NCBI GenBank assembly: GCA_965223035.1
Contig: OZ244980.1
Coordinates: forward strand, 3,906,001 to 3,970,000
Direction: 5' to 3'
DNA length: 64,000 bases
Source: CAMDPA01 sp965223035
GTDB taxonomy: Bacteria; Pseudomonadota; Alphaproteobacteria; Rhizobiales; Hyphomicrobiaceae
Below are positions 18,109 through 25,754 of this stretch, piece after piece. The notes under the pieces are model-generated. The model saw nothing but the letters and a program-made list of their open reading frames with translations, ran no database searches and was not told where the DNA came from. The position numbers and the translations under genes are program-made. How positions within the stretch are numbered: the first letter of the stretch is position 1; every line of letters begins with the position of its first letter.

Positions 18109-18960
18109 GTGAGTTCGAGAAGCGTTGTCACTACCGAAACGAGTCCGCCGACCCTGGCCCTTCAGGTGTCGGGTGATCCGCTGGACCCGGAAGGGAAGGG
18201 CTCGTTCATCAAGCCGGCCGAACTTGTGGATGCCGTCGAGATCAGCTCGCTCAACCGGTCCGAACTCATCCTCTACAATCAGCTTCTGGCGCACGCCTGG
18301 AACAACATAGCACCGGGCAAGATTTACTCGGTGGCGAAGGCGCGTCTGCGTGGCAGCCACGAAAGCAACGACCGTCTGCATGAGGCCTTCGACCGGCTGA
18401 TGGGTGCGTTTGCCAAGGTCAAATACCGCGATCCTGAAACCGGGCAGACCAAGACGGTCCGGATCAACTTACTTGGCCCCAACGCCGAAGAGGATGGCGA
18501 CGGCGGCCAGTTCCACTACACCTTTCACCCGACGCTCTTGAAGGTGCTGCAGGTCAGCCGGACGTGGGCCCGACTCAAGTCCGAGATTCTGTATCTCCTG
18601 CGCTCGAAGTACTCGATCCGGCTTTACGAACTTATCGAGCGCCGCATCAACATGCGGCGCCAAGCCGAGACATTCGAAGTCGATGAACTGCGTGGCTTGC
18701 TGGGCGTACCGAAGGGCAAGCTCAAGCGATTCGCCGACTTCAACAGCCAGTGCCTGAAGCCGGCAGTCGGTGAGGTCAACCAGCTGACTGACTACGTCGT
18801 CACAATCGCGCTGAAAAAGCGCGGGCGCTGCGTCGAACAGATCCAGGTGATGTGGATGAAGAAAGACGCGGAAACGCGCCGTCAGGCGGAGGCGGAGCGG
18901 GAACGTTCGCGGGTTGGTCGCATTGCTCGTCGCAAAGCGACTGTCGAGGTGATCCTGTAG
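18109..18960 (+). CDS. Rep_3-family plasmid replication initiator
   Basis: About 283 residues. The protein has the initiator layout of two winged-helix domains: the first includes ISSLNRSELILYNQLLAHAW and the second LYLLRSKYSIRLYELIERRI followed by FEVDELRGLLGVPKGKLKRF. The Arg-rich C-terminal tail is typical of iteron-binding initiators. It would bind the iterons just upstream and start replication of the excised element. The frame begins with GTG at 18109 and no strong ribosome site is visible, so the start is uncertain. It is convergent with the AbiE toxin gene, 12 bases away. Confidence 0.82.
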   Translation: MSSRSVVTTETSPPTLALQVSGDPLDPEGKGSFIKPAELVDAVEISSLNRSELILYNQLLAHAWNNIAPGKIYSVAKARLRGSHESNDRLHEAFDRLMGAFAKVKYRDPETGQTKTVRINLLGPNAEEDGDGGQFHYTFHPTLLKVLQVSRTWARLKSEILYLLRSKYSIRLYELIERRINMRRQAETFEVDELRGLLGVPKGKLKRFADFNSQCLKPAVGEVNQLTDYVVTIALKKRGRCVEQIQVMWMKKDAETRRQAEAERERSRVGRIARRKATVEVIL

Positions 18961-18972
18961 CCGCCCAATCTC

Positions 18973-20004
18973 TCACCTTTCGCTTGAGGCTTTCGATGCC
19001 TTCGATCGCCGCCGCCTTTTCTTGCTCGGCGTTGCCTTTTTGGCGGGCTTGGGCCGTGCTTCGGCAAACAGCGACAGCTGTGCGGGTTTCGGCGTGATGC
19101 CGAGTACGCCGGCAAGGGTCTGAACATTCTCAATGCGCGTATTGCGATCGAGGCGGTCGTAGTTCTGCTGGCGCCATTTAATGGCTGGAAGCTTCGCCGC
19201 TCCAGGCACCGCCAGCGATGCCCAGTCGGGCTTGCCAGCTTCGAAGTCGACGAGGAAGGTACGGTGGTGTTCGGGCATTGCACCGATGAGTTGCTCGAAC
19301 ATGGTTTCGCGTGCATCGAGCAGATCATCAAGCGGGACGTCTTCTTCTGTCATGCCATCAAAGTTGTTGGCGAATTCGGCCGCAATATCTTTGCGCGGTG
19401 TTGCCAGCAGTTCGGACATCGGCCGGTTGTGACTGGCGAGGTAGATGAGAAAGGCTTCGCGCACTTCGTCGGTTATGCCTTCGTTCGCCAATAGATCACG
19501 GACGTCGAATAGGTCCCGCGGGTGTTGGCGGTCGAGCGCTGCGACCAGCTTGCCGGCGTAGAGGTCTGCGAACGATACAACGCGCATTTCAGCAAACCCG
19601 AATTGATCCTCAATGCGCGCGCAGACTGGCCGTACCGTTGGCGGATACGCGCAGCCGCGTAGAACTGGTGTGACTTCAATCTTGACCTGCGTGCGGCCTT
19701 CTTGAAGCATCAGTCGCGTCACGGTGTTCTCGCGGACCGTCTGGGTAATTCGGGCACGCGGTATCGCTTTGGCAAGGCGCCCCTCGATACGCTTCATTGC
19801 CTTGTCGATCGCACCAAGCGAGCGGTCGCGCGGCAGAACTGTCAGGTAGGTGAGATCGATGTCGACGGAGAGCCGCGGCAGGTCTCGGATGAACAGGTTA
19901 ATGGCGGTGCCGCCCTTGAGGGCGAAGCACGTCTCCTTGTTGATGGCTGGGATGGCGCGCAATAGGAGCGCGACCTGCTGTCGAAAGCGCGGGTCAAACG
20001 GCAT
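18973..20004 (-). CDS. abiEii: AbiEii-type nucleotidyltransferase toxin
   Basis: About 343 residues. It shows the AbiEii/AbiGii nucleotidyltransferase signature FALKGGTAINLFIRDLPRLS followed by VDIDLTYL (about residues 28-53) with the DxD metal site, and a later block FADLYAGKLVAALDRQHPRD. The C-terminus is Lys/Arg-rich. The family are type IV toxin-antitoxin toxins that modify RNA and arrest growth, acting in phage abortive infection and plasmid stabilisation. The ATG at 20004 has GGGAG 7 bases upstream and overlaps the antitoxin gene end (19994). It is co-transcribed with the upstream antitoxin gene. Confidence 0.88.
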   Translation of the reverse strand: MPFDPRFRQQVALLLRAIPAINKETCFALKGGTAINLFIRDLPRLSVDIDLTYLTVLPRDRSLGAIDKAMKRIEGRLAKAIPRARITQTVRENTVTRLMLQEGRTQVKIEVTPVLRGCAYPPTVRPVCARIEDQFGFAEMRVVSFADLYAGKLVAALDRQHPRDLFDVRDLLANEGITDEVREAFLIYLASHNRPMSELLATPRKDIAAEFANNFDGMTEEDVPLDDLLDARETMFEQLIGAMPEHHRTFLVDFEAGKPDWASLAVPGAAKLPAIKWRQQNYDRLDRNTRIENVQTLAGVLGITPKPAQLSLFAEARPKPAKKATPSKKRRRRSKASKASSER

Positions 20005-20827
20005 CGAGGTCTCCCGGAACAGTGATTTGATACTCCGGTTCGAATCGGCCGCCCTTAACGATTTGCCTTTTTCCGCGACCAAGATCGATCGACCCGCGAT
20101 CAACATGCTTGAGCCAGGCGTGCTGGTGCCGATCGGCGAAGAACAGGAACAGCCGTTTGACCTTGATGCTGCGGCAGTCGGCGAGCAACGGACCCAGCTT
20201 ACGTGGGCTCAAGGTCGCGAGCCCATCCATGATGGCGTCGACCTGATGAAAGCTCTCGTTCGCAGGGAGTTCGTTGATCAGCTCAAGGATTGCGCGCTCG
20301 GGTGTCGAATAGACGAGCGGCCACTTCCACGGTCCCCACGGCTCTACGTGGAGCGCCGGGGACGGACTTGGTTGGTCGAGCGTTGCATCGCCTGACAGGC
20401 GATGCGGTGCGGTCGAGGCGCGGTAGCGGTTGAACAGGGTCGCGTCGTTCCGGACGATGAAGGTCGCATCGGATGGGAGTGTATCCAGCCATGTTGGCGG
20501 CCGGTCGGGACCGGACAGGTAGACGGTCGGTCTGCCGCGGGTCAGGTAGTGGCCGAAACCATGATGCTCGAGCGCGCTCATGCCGGCGACGACAAGATTG
20601 CGCTCAAGAAGTGTCTGCAGCGAAACAACGACCTGCTGCCAAGTGGTTGGACCGTGGTGTCGTTGGTAGACACGTGGCGCGGGCTGTGTGAGCCAACCGG
20701 CCGCGAGGTACTTGCTGCGCAGTTTGGTCGAGTAGCCGTTAGCACCAAGCCATGCGGCATCAACAATTAGTCCTTCGGGCAACAGCCGATGGAGCAAGTT
20801 TATCTTGTCTCCTTTTTGCGTACTCAT
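19994..20827 (-). CDS. abiEi: AbiEi-type antitoxin
   Basis: About 277 residues. The N-terminal winged-helix region (LLHRLLPEGLIVDAAWLGAN) is followed by an AbiEi-like core with MSALEHHGFGHYL and YSTPERAILELINELP, typical of the antitoxin that counters AbiEii and represses its own operon. A promoter with -35 TTGCAT, a 17-base spacer and -10 TATTAT (at 20840-20835 on the minus strand) places transcription start at or within a few bases of the ATG at 20827, so the message may be leaderless; the upstream ATG at 20836 lies inside the -10 box and cannot be used. Confidence 0.85.
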   Translation of the reverse strand: MSTQKGDKINLLHRLLPEGLIVDAAWLGANGYSTKLRSKYLAAGWLTQPAPRVYQRHHGPTTWQQVVVSLQTLLERNLVVAGMSALEHHGFGHYLTRGRPTVYLSGPDRPPTWLDTLPSDATFIVRNDATLFNRYRASTAPHRLSGDATLDQPSPSPALHVEPWGPWKWPLVYSTPERAILELINELPANESFHQVDAIMDGLATLSPRKLGPLLADCRSIKVKRLFLFFADRHQHAWLKHVDRGSIDLGRGKRQIVKGGRFEPEYQITVPGDLDAV

Positions 20828-20901
20828 GGTAGGCATAATACGAGTTTTATAAACCGAATGCAAGTTTGAATTTTTCCTTAAAAGCGTACCATTGGTACGC
20901 A
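20818..20901 (-). promoter_or_regulatory. abiE promoter with two operator-like palindromes
   Basis: A perfect inverted repeat GCGTACCA-T-TGGTACGC lies at 20885-20901, upstream of the -35 box. A degenerate copy GCGTACTCATGGTAGGC at 20818-20834 overlaps the transcription start and ATG. AbiEi antitoxins are known to bind paired inverted repeats to autoregulate, so these are good operator candidates flanking the TTGCAT/TATTAT promoter. Confidence 0.65.
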
Positions 20902-20944
20902 AAAATGCTCCTCCCTGAACCGACGCCAAGGCTAGAATGACCGA

Positions 20945-22513
20945 TCACCCATGCCGCGGACGCGGCTTGCGCTTGCGCCCGGTCGATCGTCCGCGTGAGC
21001 GCGACCGTCGCTGCTCGGCCTTTTGTTGCGCGCGTGCGGCGACATCGCGGGCATGACGGTTTTCATCTCGCGGCGCGTAGGGTTTGTGGCCGACCTCCTC
21101 AACTGGCTCTCGATCAGCGACCGGCTTCATCTCCGCAGCTTCGCCGAGTTGGCGGCGATCCTCGGCCGCCTGACGCCGACTCTTGGATTCGTCCACGTCG
21201 TAGAACGAGAGGTGCACGCTGCCGAACAGCGGCGGCTTGATCTTGCCGAGGTCCCACCGGTCGCGTCTATCGCGCCATTCGCGGGTGTCGCTGTCGCGGT
21301 AGTTGGCGCAGCGCCGATCGTCCAGGCGGTTCTGCCAGGCATGGATACGTTTCAACTTCTCGAAGGCCGCTGTGCGTTCGGCCAAAACCTTTTCGCGGCG
21401 GATGTCCATGTCGCGCACGAGCGCGCGCCGCAGCTTGGTAAGCTTCGCAATGTCGCTACGGTGTTTGAGACGGGCAACAGCTGAGAGGGCGGCACCCCGG
21501 ACGGCTGCGAACATGAAGCCGGCCGGCGAGGCGGCCTTGACCTGGCGCTTCAGGGCCTTTTCGCCACGCAAAACGCTAAGCGTTCGGTCGATGCGGGCTA
21601 TGTGGCGCTGCGTTGTGACCTCGTTGACGAAGGCCACATCGTTGAGCCGCATCCGTGACGTGCTCTTGTGATTTTCGTAGTCGCGCTTCTGGTATTCGGC
21701 ACGGGCGCGCCGAACGGCCTCGCGGTCGTGACTGCCGTGCTTGTTCCAGAAATCGATCTCCGATGGCGGCAGCCCCTTGCTCTTGACGTAACCGGCCTTC
21801 GCTCTTGCGTTGCCAGCGACGCGGGTCTGGCGCTTGGTTTCCGTGTTGCGGTCGCGCTTCTTCCAATTCTTGGGCCGTTCGGGGCAGACAATCCTGCCGT
21901 GGCGCTGCTCCCAGTCGAGCGCCCATTTAGACAGCACCAACCTGTCGTTTGATACCGATGCGAACTTGCCGGTGTGTTGGTTCACGCGGTTGATGATTAG
22001 GTGGATGTGCGGGTGTTTGGTGTCGGTGTGTTGGATGATAACGCATTGGTGGTCCTGAAGGCCAAGTGCGTGCCGAACTTCGTCGGCCGCCTTGAGCATG
22101 TTCTCCTTCGTCGCGTCAGGGTCGCCTGGCTCGAAGGACAACGATAGCGAATAGACCGGTTTGCTGCCGCGCCGTCCACGAAACGGGTTGGTGGCCTTGA
22201 CGTAGGCATCATAACTCATTCCGGCTGCCTTCGCCGACGCGGCGACGGCGGCCACTCGGATATCGTGCGCGTGGGCAGCGGTGAACGCCATCTGACGCAG
22301 CGCGGTCATCGGGTCGTTGGTTGCGAGATTGCGGGTTTCGGTGAAGCCGACGCGATCGGCGGTCTGGGCCGGCCCTTTGTCTGTCAGAAAATACTCGGCG
22401 GCAGACGGTCGTCGCTTTTCGCCTTTCTGCGCGGCAGCGTCTTGTTTGTCGTGCATGTAGTATAGGCCGGCGCCGACGAACCCGGTACCGAGCATTGCAA
22501 CGCGCGGGATCAT
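20945..22513 (-). CDS. MobA/VirD2-type relaxase
   Basis: 522 residues. The relaxase core contains the histidine motif HTDTKHPHIHLIINRVN (about residues 166-182), which coordinates the metal, and the region VYSLSLSFEPGDP before it. The N-terminus VGAGLYYMHDK offers a Tyr pair that may be the nicking residue. The C-terminal 150 residues are highly charged, ending in an Arg-rich tail. It would nick oriT and lead the strand in conjugative transfer. It overlaps the upstream mobC-like gene by 4 bases. This is the MOBP-like type by motif; the family subclass is not certain. Confidence 0.87.
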   Translation of the reverse strand: MIPRVAMLGTGFVGAGLYYMHDKQDAAAQKGEKRRPSAAEYFLTDKGPAQTADRVGFTETRNLATNDPMTALRQMAFTAAHAHDIRVAAVAASAKAAGMSYDAYVKATNPFRGRRGSKPVYSLSLSFEPGDPDATKENMLKAADEVRHALGLQDHQCVIIQHTDTKHPHIHLIINRVNQHTGKFASVSNDRLVLSKWALDWEQRHGRIVCPERPKNWKKRDRNTETKRQTRVAGNARAKAGYVKSKGLPPSEIDFWNKHGSHDREAVRRARAEYQKRDYENHKSTSRMRLNDVAFVNEVTTQRHIARIDRTLSVLRGEKALKRQVKAASPAGFMFAAVRGAALSAVARLKHRSDIAKLTKLRRALVRDMDIRREKVLAERTAAFEKLKRIHAWQNRLDDRRCANYRDSDTREWRDRRDRWDLGKIKPPLFGSVHLSFYDVDESKSRRQAAEDRRQLGEAAEMKPVADREPVEEVGHKPYAPRDENRHARDVAARAQQKAEQRRSRSRGRSTGRKRKPRPRHG

Positions 22514-23010
22514 GCCGAGAGTACCTTGTTCACGATCCGGTCGAAGGTCGTAATCATGCCGCGCGCCCGCGACGTCATGGCCTTGCTGGTTTCCAGCTTC
22601 TCTGCGATCTCGCGAATGGTGCTACGGTGGGCGCGGAGTTCGTCCGCGATGCCGGAGCCGGCGATGAGGTGATCAAGCTTCCGGTCCAGTCGCGCGATGA
22701 CGTCGTCCAGCTGTGACGGTACGGTGCCGGTTTCTTGCGCAATAAATCGAAGTCTTGCGAGATCGGCGCCGATCCGAGAAACTGAATCAATGAGTTCGAA
22801 CGTCGCCGCCGCATCGACGGGACGAGCACGATCGTTCTCGGCGCAGAGAATTTGTCGGGCGTAGTCGTTGCTCGGCAGACCGGTCGCAGCAGCATTGATC
22901 AGGAAGGCTGCCTTTTGCGCCTTGGTGACCCCGAACGAGATGCGTTCGGTTCGCCGCTCTTCGAGCGGCTTGGGCGGGCGTCCGCCTTTGCTTGTCAGTC
23001 GATCACTCAT
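22510..23010 (-). CDS. mobC: MobC-like relaxosome accessory protein
   Basis: About 166 residues. An N-terminal ribbon-helix-helix region, RTERISFGVTKAQKAAFLIN followed by LPSNDYARQIL, and a helical C-terminal part with DDVIARLDRKLDHLIAG match MobC proteins, which bind oriT and help the relaxase melt the nick region. The ATG at 23010 is used; a GTG at 23022 is an alternative. It is the first gene of the mob operon, and the hairpin-rich candidate oriT lies 130-230 bases upstream. Confidence 0.8.
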   Translation of the reverse strand: MSDRLTSKGGRPPKPLEERRTERISFGVTKAQKAAFLINAAATGLPSNDYARQILCAENDRARPVDAAATFELIDSVSRIGADLARLRFIAQETGTVPSQLDDVIARLDRKLDHLIAGSGIADELRAHRSTIREIAEKLETSKAMTSRARGMITTFDRIVNKVLSA

Positions 23011-23138
23011 ACTCAGTCGCACTCTGGCCCAATCACATGGTTCCTGGCGCCACCCGGCATGAGTGCTTCGCTACACTCCTGGACCTTGGCTGACACGCGG
23101 TGAACCGGTGCAGACACGAAGCCCCAAGCTGGGTTGAA

Positions 23139-23239
23139 TTGACCGCGAAGCGGTCAAGAAGGGGGCGGCGCTAGGCCCCCTTAAATAGTTTTTCGGCACG
23201 AAAAACATATCTTGCTATATTCACCGACAGACATAGCAA
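23139..23239. other. candidate oriT: three tight hairpins plus an IncP-like nic core
   Basis: Three perfect hairpins follow each other: TTGACCGC-GAA-GCGGTCAA (23139-23157), AAGGGGGC with an 8-nt loop and GCCCCCTT (23159-23182), and TTTTTCG-GCA-CGAAAAA (23189-23205). TATCTTGC at 23208-23215 differs by one base from the IncP nic core TATCCTGC, and a further TTGCTAT/ATAGCAA pair spans 23212-23239. The site lies upstream of the mobC-relaxase operon. The remaining stretch to 23721 is gene-free and AT-richer. Confidence 0.6.
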
Positions 23240-23721
23240 AACAAAAGCGCATTTGCCAGAATTAAAATCGTGCACCAAAGCAAAATAAACCATTATCCGA
23301 CACGTTTTCGCATCAAAACTTAATATTATTATACGGCGCAATTAAAACTCATTTTGGTTTGCCCAAATAATCTGGCAGGCGCCCGGAGCAGCGGTAGAAA
23401 AGTATCGATGTCGGAAGTGCCGATCGGTTGGAGCGCGGCATTGTTGTCGCAACATGCGGTAGGAGAACGAGCAACGGCCAAGGTGCAGAATGACCCCATG
23501 TTGCATCCATGATGAAACAGCGAAGTGCTTCGAAAAGATTCAGCATCGTGGCGGAGCAAAAATGCCACGAGGCGTGACGTAGGCTTTTACAACAGTGATC
23601 TTCGAGACTGTCACGCTGTGGCGGCAAAGCATTTGAATGTGCACAGCCTTTTTGTTGCCGAAGTCACACCCGTTTTTTGCGCAATAGTGAACCTCGACAC
23701 AGCTTTCGGAGGTAATGCGCA

Positions 23722-24237
23722 ATGTTCGATTGGTTCAAACACGTGTGGCGGGGTGAACATCGGACTGTTGAGGCCCCTGCGCCGTTGGAGCGTAATACGA
23801 GGGCAGACACAGCTGCCCAGGCTCATTTCGTGAACTGCCCGGTTTGTCATGCCAAAAACTCTGTCCTGTTGCCGCCGGATGCCGAGCCCGGCGCCGACGG
23901 CAAGGTCGACCGTCAGTTGGCGTCATCGTGCTGCACCGCGTGCGGACTCATCGCAACGTTCGATGTGACGGGCGGCCGCGAAGTGCGATTGCCGGAGGTC
24001 GAGTGGGAGAACTGGTGCGCGCAGTGCGACCGCCGCGGGGACTTGGTGCCCGGCGAGATCTTCTTAAAGTTCACGGGTCCCACGTTGGTTGGTTCGCCGC
24101 GGCCACCGCAACCGGGTCTGCGTTGGGCCTGGTGCCCTGGTTGCGAGAAGGATGTGTTCATGATCACTAAGTCAGCCTACCAGCTCAAGCTGAGGAACGA
24201 AGCCAAAAAGGCGCGACAGCAGGGCAAGCTGCAGTAA
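23722..24237 (+). CDS. unknown protein with zinc-ribbon-like Cys pairs, 171 aa
   Basis: No family recognised. The product has four Cys-pair knuckles: NCPVCHAKN (about 38-46), SCCTACGL (about 69-76), WCAQCDRRGD (about 98-107) and WCPGCEKDV (about 137-145). These could form two zinc ribbons and suggest nucleic-acid or protein binding. The C-terminus is Lys/Arg/Gln-rich. A strong GGAGG stands 8 bases before the ATG. It sits alone between the candidate oriT and a minus-strand operon. Confidence 0.7.
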   Translation: MFDWFKHVWRGEHRTVEAPAPLERNTRADTAAQAHFVNCPVCHAKNSVLLPPDAEPGADGKVDRQLASSCCTACGLIATFDVTGGREVRLPEVEWENWCAQCDRRGDLVPGEIFLKFTGPTLVGSPRPPQPGLRWAWCPGCEKDVFMITKSAYQLKLRNEAKKARQQGKLQ

Positions 24238-24274
24238 GAGAGGCAATTGCGCAAACCTGCGCAATTGCCGAATG

Positions 24275-24583
24275 TTAGTCGGGAAGCTCCCGGTCGAGGA
24301 ACTCGACGATACTTTTTGGCAGGTAGTCGCGTGGGTCGTCATACCCGAAGCGAATGGCGTCCATTGGAATCATCTCTCGGCCTGAGCGGCGTATTGAGAC
24401 AATCACGATGTTGTGGAGACCCCATCCTTCGGTGACCACTTCGAAGCCGGCATTGCGTAGGACGTCGGCGACAGTCTCGGTTTCGACTTGGCCGTCACCA
24501 TCGTTGAATCCGAACTTTTCGAAAGCTTCCGACCACGACCAGGCGAGATCGCCGCCGCAGTGATCACACACGCTTATCGGCAT
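24275..24583 (-). CDS. hypothetical protein, 102 aa
   Basis: The small protein starts MPISVCDHCGGDLAWSWSEA, with one CxxC pair, followed by FEKFGFNDGDGQVETETVAD and VLRNAGFEVVTEGWGLHN. No family recognised. The ATG at 24583 has GGGAGG 6 bases upstream; the frame is open to 24727 but those residues are the shadow of the upstream methyltransferase gene. Its start overlaps the end of that gene by 10 bases, so the two are translationally coupled in a three-gene minus-strand operon. Confidence 0.7.
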   Translation of the reverse strand: MPISVCDHCGGDLAWSWSEAFEKFGFNDGDGQVETETVADVLRNAGFEVVTEGWGLHNIVIVSIRRSGREMIPMDAIRFGYDDPRDYLPKSIVEFLDRELPD

Positions 24584-25206
24584 GACGAACCTCCCGCGCG
24601 GTAGGGCGTTGTGCTCAGCCAGTGGAAGGTGGTTTGCACCTTGGGCGTTTGGGTCCAGATGAGCCAGCAGTAGCGATGCTGTGCGGTAAACCGGCTCGCG
24701 AAAGCCGGATTGCCTTCCGGATAGCAAACGCAGTCATCGAGCGCATAAATACGCACAGGTGGCCGGCGCGTGAAGCTGTGATGACGGTCGGGATGACACA
24801 GGCTCTTGAGATTGAGCAGCATCGCGACCTTGCCACCGGTTTTCGCCGTCATGGCCAACGCGTGGCGCACGAAGCGATCGGCTAGTCCTCTGCCATATGG
24901 TGGATTGGTGACGATGTGCGTGGCGCGCGGTCGGGTCTCGCCCAAGAAATCGATGCCGCCCGTTCCGTATCCATATTGGCCAAAATCCGTTGAGACGACA
25001 TCGTAGCCGGCACGGATCAGTTCTTTGGATATCGCACCCTGACCGCAGGCCGGCTCCCAGATAGAACCATCGAAGGTCTCGGCGGTGAGAAGGGCACGCG
25101 TGGCTTCTGGCGGTGTTGGATAGAATTCGAGCGGGGCACGGCCTGGCCCGAGGCGGCCGCCCGCCCCATAGGGCAGACGGCTAGGAGTCTGTACCGCGGG
25201 TCTCAC
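24574..25206 (-). CDS. DNA N6-adenine-type methyltransferase, 210 aa
   Basis: A compact SAM-dependent methyltransferase with motif I WEPACGQGAISKELI (about 50-64) and the catalytic NPPYGRG (about 101-107) of N6-adenine or N4-cytosine DNA methylases. The opening LEFYPTPPEATRALL is typical of phage and plasmid orphan methylases. There is no separate target-recognition domain and no restriction enzyme nearby. It starts with GTG at 25206, overlapping the stop of the preceding small gene. It may protect transferred DNA or regulate replication; a link to the BREX-like operon is possible but not shown. Confidence 0.8.
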   Translation of the reverse strand: MRPAVQTPSRLPYGAGGRLGPGRAPLEFYPTPPEATRALLTAETFDGSIWEPACGQGAISKELIRAGYDVVSTDFGQYGYGTGGIDFLGETRPRATHIVTNPPYGRGLADRFVRHALAMTAKTGGKVAMLLNLKSLCHPDRHHSFTRRPPVRIYALDDCVCYPEGNPAFASRFTAQHRYCWLIWTQTPKVQTTFHWLSTTPYRAGGSSCR

Positions 25207-25448
25207 GCGAACCCCCGTTCATCGCTAGATGTTGCAGGGACCTCGCTGAGGAACAGGACGCCTTGGTGGCGGGTGAGTTCGACCGGAATGTGATCGAACC
25301 TCACGATGCCGCCGCCTTTGGCGCGGGGCCAGACGGCGCCGATTTCCTGAGCACTGCCAAGGATGTCCTTGTTCTGCTCGTCTTTACCGATGATGCGCGC
25401 AAATCGAATGCGGTGCGTCGGTCTGTTGATTGGTTTGGTTTTTGTCAT
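25203..25448 (-). CDS. small hypothetical protein, 81 aa
   Basis: The small protein starts MTKTKPINRPTHRIRFARII and contains LGSAQEIGAVWPRAKGGGIV and HQGVLFLSEVP. It looks like the short beta-rich proteins common on alphaproteobacterial conjugative elements, but I cannot assign a family. GGAG lies about 9 bases before the ATG. It is first in the operon with the methyltransferase and the 102-aa protein. Confidence 0.65.
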   Translation of the reverse strand: MTKTKPINRPTHRIRFARIIGKDEQNKDILGSAQEIGAVWPRAKGGGIVRFDHIPVELTRHQGVLFLSEVPATSSDERGFA

Positions 25449-25754
25449 TGGATTTTCTCCATTTCTTGAGTTGTCGGGCCGAACCGTTCAGCCCATGCGC
25501 TTGAAACTCGCGGCACGCATAGTCCCGGCTGTCCTGCCCAACTCGTTTGTGCGGGCAGGGCATGGACAGAGGCGGCGCCGTCCGGGACGCGTCCGCGATA
25601 AGCGAATGGCTAAGGCTGAATGGTGATGAGGTGCGCAATTCAAGTCGCAAGGTGGAGAAAAGAAGAAGAGCGAAACCGAGCGTAAAGAACGTCGATTGCC
25701 GAAATCTGCATTCGTATTCAGTTTAAGAGAGCAGCAATCACTGGGCTTTCTGCG
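25449..25754. other. gene-free divergent promoter region
   Basis: About 300 bases between the divergent small gene and the coupling-protein gene. No gene or clear repeat was recognised; it should hold promoters for both directions. Confidence 0.45.
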
